Origin: Blastococcus sp. LR1
GTDB lineage: Bacteria > Actinomycetota > Actinomycetes > Mycobacteriales > Geodermatophilaceae
Direction of reading: 5' to 3'
Assembly: GCF_020166105.1 (NCBI RefSeq)
Contig: NZ_JAIUJY010000006.1
Span: 124,001 to 188,000, forward strand
DNA length: 64,000 bases
Shown: piece after piece, positions 36,129 to 43,669 of the stretch
Layout of the letters: the number at the start of each line of letters is the position of its first letter
Position numbering within the stretch: the first letter of the stretch is position 1
Position numbers and translations under genes: made by a program
The notes under the pieces: generated by a model
What the model saw: the letters and a program-made list of their open reading frames with translations, nothing else
Database searches by the model: none
What the model was told of the DNA's origin: nothing

Positions 36129-36538
36129 AGCCGCAGCGTAGTGGTGCGACTGCCGCGGCGGCGTTAGCGAAGAAGCAATCGCTACGGCATCGGACTACAG
36201 CAGCCAGCCGCTCGGTCGAGGCTAGCTACCGATGATGAACCGAGCGAGTTCGTACAGCTCATCGAAGGTCAGACCTTCACGTTGAGCAAGGAGCGGCGGT
36301 ACGGCTGGAACGATCCACTTCTCGCCGTCGAGGCCGCCGTGGTCCGTCTGGAGCTGGTCGAGATGGCCCGTCAAGGAAACTTGATGGGGGAGGGTGGCCA
36401 ACAGCCCCACGCCGGTCAGTGAGTCCTCGTCTTCATTGAACCCTGCGGGCTGCCGGGCGTCTGATCTATGGCAAGGCGCAGTAGGCTGGCGCTGGCGGTA
36501 TGTCGCGTAGGTTCGACCCACTGCGGTAGAAGGACTCC
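36129..36538. other. Divergent intergenic region
   Basis: 410 bases between the mcrBC-like operon (leftward) and the DUF4268 gene (rightward). A minus-strand frame 36222-36521 (99 codons, GTG) has a plausible C-terminal half (WIVPAVPPLLAQREGLTFDE, then LYELARFIIGS) but no RBS, and it covers the likely promoter of the DUF4268 gene; it may be a gene remnant. AAGGA at 36530-36534 is the RBS of the next gene. Confidence 0.4.
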
Positions 36539-37546
36539 ATGGAACTCGACAGCAAGGGGTTGGGTCGGCTGCGCCGCGTGGCCAACGCTCGCGACGTATG
36601 GACCTCCGAATCTGGAGACTTCACTCCCTGGCTGGCCGAGAACTTGGACGTCCTGGCCGACGAGCTGGGCATGTCACTGACGTTGGTAGCGCAGGAGGTG
36701 CCGGTCGGCGAGTTCCGGTTGGACGTCCAGGCTCGGACATCCGACGGCCGAGTCGTCATCATCGAAAACCAGCTCGAGCGAACTGATCACGGGCATTTAG
36801 GACAGCTATTGGTGTACGCGTCGGGGCTCGAGGCCGCCGCAGTCGTGTGGGTCGCCCCGCGGTTTCGCGACGATCACCGGCGCACACTGGACTGGCTGAA
36901 TGAGCGCACCGATACCGGAGTCCACTTCTTCGGGGTCGAGGTTGCCGTCGTCCAGATCGGCGAGGCCGGACCTCGCGCGCCCGTTTTCGAGGTCGTCGCC
37001 CGCCCGAACAATTGGCAGAAGGGTGTCAAGGAGGCTGGGACGGTTGGTGGCAGGGGGGCCGGAAGTGAGGCCGGGGGCATCAATGCCCTTCGGCAGGACT
37101 TCTTTGTCGAAGTTCTTGCCGACGTAGTTACACAGCGGCCCGGCATCAGAATGCCGTCGCGAGGCACGCTCAATTGGCTGTCGTTCGCCGCTGGGCCCTG
37201 GGGCAACTGGGCGCTAGTTCTGGCTAACGAGCTGCGTGTCGAGGCCTACATCGACAGCGGCCACCAAGGCGTGAACAAGGCTCTCTTCGACGATCTCCAT
37301 GTTGAGGCGAGTGCATGGCAGGCCAAGATCGGCCATGCCTTGCGCTGGGAGCGACTCGACGAAAAGCGAGCAAGTCGAATCGCTGCGTATCAGCCGATCG
37401 GTGATCTGAGCGACGACGGTGAACGCGAGCAGCTACATGCCTGGGCGGTTATGACGGTTCTTGCCATGTATGACGGCATGAATCAGGTGCTTCGAACACG
37501 GGCGCGTGAGCTCCGCGAGACCGTCAAGCTGCAGGAGTCGGAGTGA
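36539..37546 (+). CDS. DUF4268 protein with PD-(D/E)xK-like core
   Basis: A 335-residue protein. The first 130 residues have the layout of a nuclease fold: FTPWLAENLDVLADELGMSL, then FRLDVQARTSDGRVVIIENQ, where D (in LDVQA) and E-N-Q stand in for D...E-x-K, followed by HLGQLLVYASGL. The remainder (about 180-335) matches DUF4268 in general form (WLSFAAGPWGNWALVLANEL; HALRWERLDEKRASRIA). DUF4268 genes often occur in phage-defence neighbourhoods. Here it sits directly beside the mcrBC-like operon and shares its lower GC. ATG at 36539 with an AAGGA RBS. The Q instead of K in the active site may reduce or change activity, although the same substitution is common in this subgroup. Confidence 0.75.
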   Translation: MELDSKGLGRLRRVANARDVWTSESGDFTPWLAENLDVLADELGMSLTLVAQEVPVGEFRLDVQARTSDGRVVIIENQLERTDHGHLGQLLVYASGLEAAAVVWVAPRFRDDHRRTLDWLNERTDTGVHFFGVEVAVVQIGEAGPRAPVFEVVARPNNWQKGVKEAGTVGGRGAGSEAGGINALRQDFFVEVLADVVTQRPGIRMPSRGTLNWLSFAAGPWGNWALVLANELRVEAYIDSGHQGVNKALFDDLHVEASAWQAKIGHALRWERLDEKRASRIAAYQPIGDLSDDGEREQLHAWAVMTVLAMYDGMNQVLRTRARELRETVKLQESE

Positions 37547-37702
37547 TCGAACGTGCGCCTCAGTCGCTCAGGGGCGTCGCGCAGGCTGAGTCCGACGTGC
37601 AAAGCAACAATGCCGAGGCCGACGCGCTGGCTGATGACGCCGGAATCGCAGGGCTTCCCAGGTCGCCGGGGCAGACTCCGTGCTGGACCGGACGGGGTGC
37701 GC

Positions 37703-38460
37703 ATGACCCTCGACGTCCAGCTCGTCGCCACCACCAAGATGGCGATCGTCAGCCTGCGGCCCGGGCAGGTCGTCTACAGCGAGGCGGGGAAGTTCCTCTT
37801 CTCGTCGGGCGATGTCGTGATGGAGACCAAGCTGTCAGCGCCCTCCGCGCCGGGTGGGCAGGCACCGCAGAACGGCGGCCCCGGCGCGCTGGGCGGGTTG
37901 CTGCGCGGGGCCATGGACGCCGGGAAGCGGATGCTCGCGGGGGAGTCGTTCGCCTTCACCCACTTCTCCACGCGCGGCGGCGACGGGCTGCTGGCCCTGG
38001 CCGGGGTGCTGCCCGGTGAGATGCGGGTACTCGAACTGGACGGCCGCACCACCTGGTTCGCCGAGAAGGACGCCTTCGTCGCCGCCGAAGCAGGCGTGAA
38101 CTTCGACATCGCCTTCTCCGGGCTCCAGGCCGGGTTCGCCGGCGGGGAGGGCTTCGTGCTGGAGAAGTTCCCGGCGTCGGCAGCCTGCTGATCGGCGGCG
38201 CCGGGGACTTCATCGACATCAACCCGGCCGACTACGGCGGCAAGCTCCGCGTGGACACCGGCTGCATCGTCGCCTGGGACCAGAACATCCGGTACGGCGT
38301 CGGCGGGCTGAACCGGCAGGGCGTCATGAACGCGATGTTCGGCGGCGAGGGCATGTCCCTCGCGACGGTCGAGGGGGACGGCCGGGTGATCCTGCAGTCG
38401 GTCACCATCGACGGGCTCGCCAAGGCTCTGCAGAAGAACGCCGGCCCCAGCGCGAGGTGA
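37703..38460 (+). pseudogene. AIM24-family gene with a one-base deletion
   Basis: An AIM24/TIGR00266-type beta-sandwich protein read in two frames. From ATG 37703: MTLDVQLVATTKMAIVSLRP, RMLAGESFAFTHFSTRGGDG, and ending GGEGFVLEKF before a TGA at 38189-38191. From about 38173 the next frame continues exactly where the family should: VGSLLIGGAGDFIDINPADY, GKLRVDTGCIVAWDQNIRYG, MFGGEGMSLATVEGDGRVIL, and stops at 38460. The break lies at the run ccc around 38170-38172, where one missing base would restore a single frame. This is a recent mutation or a sequencing error, not ancient decay. A second reading frame start at 38251 is not an independent gene. Confidence 0.85.
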
Positions 38461-38680
38461 CCGGCGCCGGTCTCGGCGGCAGCGTCGGCGGCGGGCGGGC
38501 GGACCTGGCCGTCCTAGAAGCTGCGACTGCGGGCCGGAACCGCGAGGCTCGTGGGACTGGAGCGTCACCCGGGGGCGGGGTGAAGCAGGTTGCGGACCTG
38601 TGGGGTGTCGGTGGCCCACGAGTTGCGTGACGGACCGTTACGTTCCCCCGAGCTCATCCCCGCGTCTCGGAGGTCCATCG

Positions 38681-39652
38681 GTGGTTCTGCCCCTCATCCC
38701 TCTCGCCCTCATGGGGCTCGGCGCGACCACGGGCATCGGTGGCATCGTCACCGGCGTCATGGGCGGCCTGAAGCTGAAGGACGCCTCGTCGGTCGCGGAC
38801 GCCGCCACGAAGGACTACGAGACGGCGCTGTCCCTGACCGAGAAGCGCGTCGGCGAGAGCAACGAGCGCATCCAGGAGTACGGGCGCCAGCAGGAGCAGG
38901 CGCGAGAGCTCGTGATCAAGCGGATGGCGGCCTTCATCGCCCGCCAGCGCAAGCAGGTGAAGACCGGCACGGCGCAGCTGCTCGACGGCGTAGAAGCCGA
39001 GCAGCGCGACATCGAGGCCTTCGCCGGAGCCCTGACGGCGGACGTCAACTGGCTCACCGGCGCCGGCATGGCCGCCCTGACCAGCGCGGGCGTCTCCGTT
39101 GGCATCCCGGGCGCGGTCACCGCCCTGGGCGCCGCGAGCACCGGCACCGCCATCAGCTCGCTCGGCGGCGCCGCCGCGTCGAACGCCACCATGGCGTGGC
39201 TCGGCGGAGGAGCGCTCAGCGCCGGCGGCGGAGGCATCGCGCTCGGCACCGCCGCGCTCGGCGTCGTCACCATCGGCCCGACCATGCTCATCGGCGGCCT
39301 GACCCTCGGCTCGCAGGCCGAGAAGGCGATGACCCGGGCCAAGGAGCACGCCGCGAAGGTGGCCGTCGCCGTCGCCGACCAGGCGGCCTTCCGGACCTTC
39401 CTCGACACCCTCGACGCGCGCGTCGCCGAGGTCAGCGACGTCCTGGCCGGCCTGGTGACCCGAGCCGAGGACGCCCTCACCGAGCTCGAGTCGGTCGACT
39501 TCGACTCGGCCACGCACGCCGCCGAGTTCGACCGGGCGATGCACCTGACCGTCGCCGTCCGCGACATCTGCGCCCTGCCCCTCCTCGACGACGACGGGCA
39601 GGTCAACTCCGACATGCTCCGCCTCATCCCCACCTACAAGGAGCTGGCGTGA
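38681..39652 (+). CDS. Glycine-zipper membrane protein with coiled coil
   Basis: A 323-residue protein, unknown family. It opens with a hydrophobic Gly-rich segment (ALMGLGATTGIGGIVTGVMG), continues with a charged helix-rich region (TEKRVGESNERIQEYGRQQE ... RELVIKRMAAFIARQRKQ; coiled coil) and then a second, long Gly/Ala-rich hydrophobic block (about residues 128-220; GIPGAVTALGAASTGTAISS, GGGALSAGGGGIALGTAALG). A charged C-terminal domain follows. Glycine-zipper blocks of this type are found in proteins that insert in membranes. GGAGG at 38669-38673 supports the GTG at 38681. The next gene starts by a four-base overlap, so the two act together. Confidence 0.65.
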   Translation: MVLPLIPLALMGLGATTGIGGIVTGVMGGLKLKDASSVADAATKDYETALSLTEKRVGESNERIQEYGRQQEQARELVIKRMAAFIARQRKQVKTGTAQLLDGVEAEQRDIEAFAGALTADVNWLTGAGMAALTSAGVSVGIPGAVTALGAASTGTAISSLGGAAASNATMAWLGGGALSAGGGGIALGTAALGVVTIGPTMLIGGLTLGSQAEKAMTRAKEHAAKVAVAVADQAAFRTFLDTLDARVAEVSDVLAGLVTRAEDALTELESVDFDSATHAAEFDRAMHLTVAVRDICALPLLDDDGQVNSDMLRLIPTYKELA

Positions 39653-40080
39653 CAGCCGCCAAGAAGCAGCCGGTCACGGGCGAGGTCCTGCCCGCGAGCC
39701 CCGCGTTGCCCTCGATCGACGTACTCGGTGCCCTCAACCACGTCGTCGACGGAACGCTCGACTACCTCAAGGTGCGCGGGGAGGAACAGACGAAGCAGCA
39801 GCGGATCGACGCCTACGCGACGGTCGAAGTCGCCCGCATCCAGGAGGCCAGCGCGCTGCTGAAGGGCTACTTCGAGCAGGTCTTCGCGGAGCGGTCGACG
39901 ACGATCGATGGGCTCTTCAAGCACCTGGACGACGCCATGGCCAGCGGCAACGACGAGTCGGCCGGCATGGCGCTGCAGGGCATCGTTGACCTGGCGAAGT
40001 CCTCACCGCTGGCCGCGATGGGTGACCTGACGCAGGTCCGCAAGGCGCTCGACGACCCCGATCACGTCTGGGAGCTCTGA
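39649..40080 (+). CDS. Small helical partner of the glycine-zipper protein
   Basis: A 143-residue soluble protein, translationally coupled (GTGA) to the preceding gene. It starts TAAKKQPVTGEVLPASPALP, then a helical segment (GALNHVVDGTLDYLKVRGEE, QTKQQRIDAYATVEVARIQE) and ends HVWEL. The strongly helical charged character suggests a coiled-coil-binding or chaperone-like partner. No homologue known to me. The convergent gene at 40091 begins ten bases later. Confidence 0.6.
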   Translation: MTAAKKQPVTGEVLPASPALPSIDVLGALNHVVDGTLDYLKVRGEEQTKQQRIDAYATVEVARIQEASALLKGYFEQVFAERSTTIDGLFKHLDDAMASGNDESAGMALQGIVDLAKSSPLAAMGDLTQVRKALDDPDHVWEL

Positions 40081-40090
40081 GCTCGGGCCG

Positions 40091-40669
40091 TCAGCTCGGC
40101 AGGGGGCGGGTGGGGGCCTGGCCCCGGTACCGCTCGACGTCGAACGGGCGCACGTTCACCCGGCCGACGTCGTCCCGGATCAGCTGCAACGCCTCGGCCT
40201 GGGTGACCGGCCGGGAACCGGGCTCGCCGCCGAGGACGTAGTCCGCGAGCCCGGGCCAGTGCACCAGCCCCTCGCCCGCGACGTACCGGTACAGCAACCC
40301 AGTCGAGGGCTCCTCCGCCATCACGCCGTACGGAGCCGGGTCGCCCCGGTCCTGCAGCACCCGCCACGACAGCTCCGGCGCGCCGCACGCCGAGCAGTCC
40401 GCCGGCGGGAACGAGAAGTGGTGCAGGACGGTCAGCTCACCGCTTGGTCCGGTGACCTCGACGTGCGCGACGTCGAAGCTGCCGGCGAACCAGTGCGCCG
40501 CCACCTCGCCGAAGTAGCCGAACCAGCCCGGCCCCTCGCGCTCCGCTTGCGAGCGCGATCCGTCCCGGTGCACGAGGGTGACCGACCAGCCCTCAGGATC
40601 GGTGCCGGCGCGCAGGACGACGTGCAGGTCGCCGTCCTCGTCCGACCGCAGCTCGAACGGCCTGGTCAC
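40091..40669 (-). CDS. Hypothetical protein with a CxxC pair
   Basis: A 192-residue soluble protein, last gene of the ARH-HD operon. GTG at 40669 overlaps the HD gene stop by four bases. It has LHVVLRAGTDPEGWSVTLVH and a WFGYFGEVAAHWFAGSFDVA segment, then a single CSAC pair (near residue 102), and ends VERYRGQAPTRPLPS. No family recognised. The coupling with the HD and ADP-ribosylglycohydrolase genes suggests a role in the same nucleotide-related process. Confidence 0.6.
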   Translation of the reverse strand: MTRPFELRSDEDGDLHVVLRAGTDPEGWSVTLVHRDGSRSQAEREGPGWFGYFGEVAAHWFAGSFDVAHVEVTGPSGELTVLHHFSFPPADCSACGAPELSWRVLQDRGDPAPYGVMAEEPSTGLLYRYVAGEGLVHWPGLADYVLGGEPGSRPVTQAEALQLIRDDVGRVNVRPFDVERYRGQAPTRPLPS

Positions 40670-41301
40670 CGGCCGTCCTCGGCGGCTGCCTCCAGCTGGG
40701 CCACTGTCCGATACAAGGCGTCGGCGATCGAGCTGCCGGGCAGCCGCTGCGCCACCACGTCGCGCACGCTCCGGTAGTACCAGAGCAGCTCGTCGCGGCT
40801 CGCGTTGAACGTCGACCAGAAGTCGGGCCCGAAGCGCCGGACGTCGGCGGCGATGCACAGCCCGTTGTGCGTCTTGTCGGCCGCGGTGACCAGCAGCGCG
40901 TCGAGCGACTTGTTCGGCAGTCCGTCGACGTACGCCTGCTTACGCTCCTGCCAGCTGCCCTTGCGCTCGCCCGACTCGTTCAGCCCGTCGGAGCAGGCCG
41001 CGACCATGTCGGCGACGGCGTCCCCGAACCGTTCGCGGATCTCGCCGAGCACCGCACCACCCTGACCGGGCTGCGCGTCCTCGACCGCGTCGTGCAGGAG
41101 CGCGGCGATCGCCTGGTCCTCGGTGCCGCCGTGCTCCATCGCCAGCGCGCTGACGCTCATCAGGTGCGTCATGTACGGCACCCGCGAGCCCTTGCGCAGC
41201 TGGTCGCGGTGGTGTCGTGCGGCGTACAGCAGCGCCTCGTCGAACCGCTCGCTCAGCGGCCCCGCACCCATTCCGGCGCGCGCCTCCAGCGTCGTCGTCA
41301 T
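40666..41301 (-). CDS. HD-domain (p)ppGpp-hydrolase-like protein
   Basis: A 211-residue HD phosphohydrolase of the SpoT/MESH1 kind. The metal motif begins YMTHLMSVSALAMEHGG, then IAALLHDAVEDA (HD), FGDAVADMVAACSD, and later AADKTHN, the pattern of RelA/SpoT-type hydrolase domains. It would remove pyrophosphate from (p)ppGpp or a related nucleotide. ATG 41301 overlaps the stop of the ADP-ribosylglycohydrolase gene by four bases, and its own stop overlaps the next gene, so the three genes are coupled. Linkage to ADP-ribose and NAD genes makes a nucleotide-cleaning role more likely than a classical stringent role. Confidence 0.8.
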   Translation of the reverse strand: MTTTLEARAGMGAGPLSERFDEALLYAARHHRDQLRKGSRVPYMTHLMSVSALAMEHGGTEDQAIAALLHDAVEDAQPGQGGAVLGEIRERFGDAVADMVAACSDGLNESGERKGSWQERKQAYVDGLPNKSLDALLVTAADKTHNGLCIAADVRRFGPDFWSTFNASRDELLWYYRSVRDVVAQRLPGSSIADALYRTVAQLEAAAEDGR

Positions 41302-42722
41302 CGCGTCTCCTTCCGCTCGCTCCGCTGCAGTCGTTCGAGTGCGGCGGTGAAGCTGTGGTTCCACAGGCCCAGGTGCGGCCAGCGCTCGGCGACGTGCGCC
41401 GTGGCCTCGTCGACCGTCATGCCCTGCTCGCGGACGAGGTAGCCGCGCAGCACCAGCCCGGTGCGGGACGCCCCGCCGTGACAGTGCACGAGCAGCCGGT
41501 GCCCCTCGTCGGCCAGCGCCTTCATGTCGTCCAGGACGTCGGCGAGCATGACGTCGAGGTCGGCGTTGTGCTCGTTGTCGGCGATGTAGGCCATCCGCTG
41601 CAGCGCGTGCGGGAACGGCTCGCCCAGCCGGCACAGCGAGATCACGGCGAAGTCGTCGGCGCTGTGCCGAGCGCCGTCGAGGTTGGCGGCCCAGATGCCG
41701 GGGAGCACCTCCTTCGGGCCGATCCGCGGGATGACGCCGGGGTCGTAGTTCTGCTGCACGCCGCCGTCGAGTGCTGCGGCGAGCTGCTGCAGGTCGGCCA
41801 CCCGCCAGACCTTGTCGGCGAAGCCGGGCACCTGGCCGTGCACGACCGAGGCCCACCGGCTCGGGATCGCGCCCATGCCGAACACCGCACCCGCCAGGCC
41901 TCCGGCGACGCACGCCACCGTGTCGGTGTCGCCACCGAGGTCGATCACCAGCCGCATCGCCTCGGCGAAGTCGCGGCCGTTCCGCAGCGCCCACACCGCC
42001 TGACCCAGCGTCGGCCACACGGCGCCGTTCGACTCGGTTGCCTGATCAGGCGCCCAGTCCTCGGCGAGCACCGTCGCCCAGCGCTCGCGGTGCTCCGGAG
42101 CCACCGCCTCCAGCGCAGCGGGAATCGCCGCCAGCGGGTCGCCGCCGTCCAGCGCCACCCGCATGAGCTCGGCGAAGATCGCGCATCCCTCGCCGGCCGA
42201 CGGGTCCCCGTGGGTCAGCGCCGAGATCCGCCGGGCGGCGCCCATGGTGGCCTCGCGACCGTTCTTGGCGAACCGGATCGCGGCGGGCGTGGCGCGCATC
42301 AGCGAGCCGTTGCCGGCCGCGTGCCCGGACCGGGCGAAGTGCTCGGCGGCGGCGACGTCCCACGGTCGGCCGGAACCGAGGACGGCGCGGGTCTGGTTGC
42401 CGATGTCCGGCGGCCCGGCCGCCGCCCACGCCGAGAAGCGCGCGAAGACGTCGGCCTCGTCGAGCCCGCTGCGTGCCGCCAGGGACTCGGCGAGCAGCAG
42501 CGCCATCTGGGTGTCGTCGGTGAACTCGCCCGGCTCCCAGCCCAGCGACCCGCCGCCGCACATCTCGGTTCTCGCCCCGCGGGCGGGGGAGGGGAAGCGG
42601 GCGGTGAACTGCCCGGGCGGGCCGAACTCGAACGGGGCGCCGAGCGCATCGCCCACGGCCGAGCCGACGAGCGCGCCCGCGACGCGGTGCGAGCGGTGCA
42701 TGCGCGTGGAGCGCTCGGGCAT
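41298..42722 (-). CDS. ADP-ribosylglycohydrolase fused to dual-specificity phosphatase
   Basis: A 474-residue fusion. Residues about 10-320 are an ADP-ribosylglycohydrolase (DraG/ARH): GALVGSAVGDALGAPFEFGP, metal motifs FTDDTQMALLL and LGGDTDTVACVAGGLAG, and GNGSLMRA. Residues about 330-474 are a dual-specificity or tyrosine phosphatase with the P-loop HCHGGASRTG (Cys nucleophile, Arg). The enzyme would remove ADP-ribose from a macromolecule or cleave free ADP-ribose compounds and then act on a phosphate. First gene of a three-gene operon divergent from the NrtR-type regulator. ATG 42722. Such ARH-DSP fusions occur in actinomycetes, but their substrates are not known to me. Confidence 0.88.
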   Translation of the reverse strand: MPERSTRMHRSHRVAGALVGSAVGDALGAPFEFGPPGQFTARFPSPARGARTEMCGGGSLGWEPGEFTDDTQMALLLAESLAARSGLDEADVFARFSAWAAAGPPDIGNQTRAVLGSGRPWDVAAAEHFARSGHAAGNGSLMRATPAAIRFAKNGREATMGAARRISALTHGDPSAGEGCAIFAELMRVALDGGDPLAAIPAALEAVAPEHRERWATVLAEDWAPDQATESNGAVWPTLGQAVWALRNGRDFAEAMRLVIDLGGDTDTVACVAGGLAGAVFGMGAIPSRWASVVHGQVPGFADKVWRVADLQQLAAALDGGVQQNYDPGVIPRIGPKEVLPGIWAANLDGARHSADDFAVISLCRLGEPFPHALQRMAYIADNEHNADLDVMLADVLDDMKALADEGHRLLVHCHGGASRTGLVLRGYLVREQGMTVDEATAHVAERWPHLGLWNHSFTAALERLQRSERKETR

Positions 42723-42791
42723 GAGGTCCTCCTGGCTGCCGGACGGCGTGGGGTGCGCCCCGGACGAGTTAGCGCACTACCGCGCAAATCC

Positions 42792-42817
42792 ACATTAGAC
42801 GGCGAGCGCGCTAATGT
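42792..42817. promoter_or_regulatory. Candidate NrtR operator palindrome
   Basis: ACATTAG (42792-42798) and CTAATGT (42811-42817) form a perfect 7-bp inverted repeat with a 12-base spacer, between the divergent ARH-DSP and NrtR genes. A related pair, TTAGCGC (42769-42775) and GCGCTAA (42808-42814), overlaps it. TAATGT at 42812-42817 could be the -10 box of a leaderless NrtR transcript starting at GTG 42825 (seven bases on), and the mirror copy could serve the other gene. NrtR proteins bind such palindromes next to their own gene, so autoregulation is expected. Confidence 0.55.
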
Positions 42818-42824
42818 CCACGAC

Positions 42825-43493
42825 GTGTACCGCGACTCCTCGGGGAAGACGCTGGCGGACTACCCGCGCCCCTCCGTCGCCGTCGACACCGCCGTCCTGA
42901 CGGTCGGCCCTGGTCAGACCTTGGACGTGCTGCTCGTCCGCCGCGACAGCGCGCGCCGCCGCGACGCGTGGGCGATGCCCGGGACCTTCCTGCACGAGGG
43001 GGAGACCCTGGCCGCCGCGGTGCTCCGGTCGCTGGAGCAGAAAGCTGGGCTGCGCGGCACCACGCCCCGGCAGCTGCACGTCTTCGACGACCCGGCGCGC
43101 GACGACCGCGGCTGGGTGCTCTCCGTGGCGCACGTCGTCGTCCTGCCCTGGGCGGCGGTCGAGCACGTCCTGCGCACCCGTCCGGACGATGTCGACGTGC
43201 GTCCGGTCGCCGAGGCGACCGGCCTGCCGTTCGACCACGACGCCATCATCGAGCTGGCCGTGGCGACCGTGCGGGCCGGCCACCGCGAGCGGCCCGACCC
43301 CGAGGGCCTGCTGGCCGAGCCCTTCACCTTGCGCGAGCTGCGGCGCCTGCACGAGGCGGTGGCCGGCGCCCGGCTCGGTCCGGACTCGTTCCGCCGGCGC
43401 ATGCTCCCGCATCTGCAGGACACCGGGCGCATCGCCGAGGGCGTCGTCGGCCGGCCCGCCGCGCTCTTCACCCGCCGCACCGGCGTCGGCTAG
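42825..43493 (+). CDS. nrtR: NrtR-type NUDIX-related regulator
   Basis: A 222-residue fusion of a degenerate NUDIX domain and a winged helix. The NUDIX part has VAVDTAVLTVG, VLLVRRD, DAWAMPGTFLHEGETLAAAV, but the catalytic REUxEE positions are replaced (RSLEQK), as expected in NrtR, which binds ADP-ribose without cutting it. The winged helix is the C-terminal part (FTLRELRRLHEAVAGARLGP; FRRRMLPHLQDTG; GRPAALF). NrtR represses NAD-metabolism or ADP-ribose genes and releases DNA when ADP-ribose accumulates. The divergent operon starts with an ADP-ribosylglycohydrolase. GTG start at 42825 with no RBS, so translation is likely leaderless. Confidence 0.85.
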   Translation: MYRDSSGKTLADYPRPSVAVDTAVLTVGPGQTLDVLLVRRDSARRRDAWAMPGTFLHEGETLAAAVLRSLEQKAGLRGTTPRQLHVFDDPARDDRGWVLSVAHVVVLPWAAVEHVLRTRPDDVDVRPVAEATGLPFDHDAIIELAVATVRAGHRERPDPEGLLAEPFTLRELRRLHEAVAGARLGPDSFRRRMLPHLQDTGRIAEGVVGRPAALFTRRTGVG

Positions 43494-43528
43494 CTCCGTC
43501 GCCTGGTCGATCCGGCGGTGACCCCACG

Positions 43529-43579
43529 GTGTGCGCTGATGTGCCGTTTCCGGCCAGGTAGCGGCACATCGGTGCACAC
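43529..43579. repeat. Near-perfect palindrome after nrtR
   Basis: Two 18-base arms (43529-43546 and 43562-43579), 16 of 18 complementary, with a 15-base loop. The core is GATGTGCCG ... CGGCACATC flanked by GTGTGC/GCACAC. Position between nrtR and the next gene suits a terminator; the composition also resembles a dispersed REP-like element. Confidence 0.55.
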
Positions 43580-43669
43580 GGTGCGCGGCAGCGGCGGCGC
43601 TCGAGCCGGTGCTGGAGCGCGCGGCTAGGGTCCGGATCGGCGTCCGCACCGCTCCGACCTGGAGGTTCC

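Noticed and set aside
38150-38200. Programmed frameshift in the AIM24-family gene
   Set aside because: No slippery heptamer or downstream structure; a single missing base in a C run explains it better.
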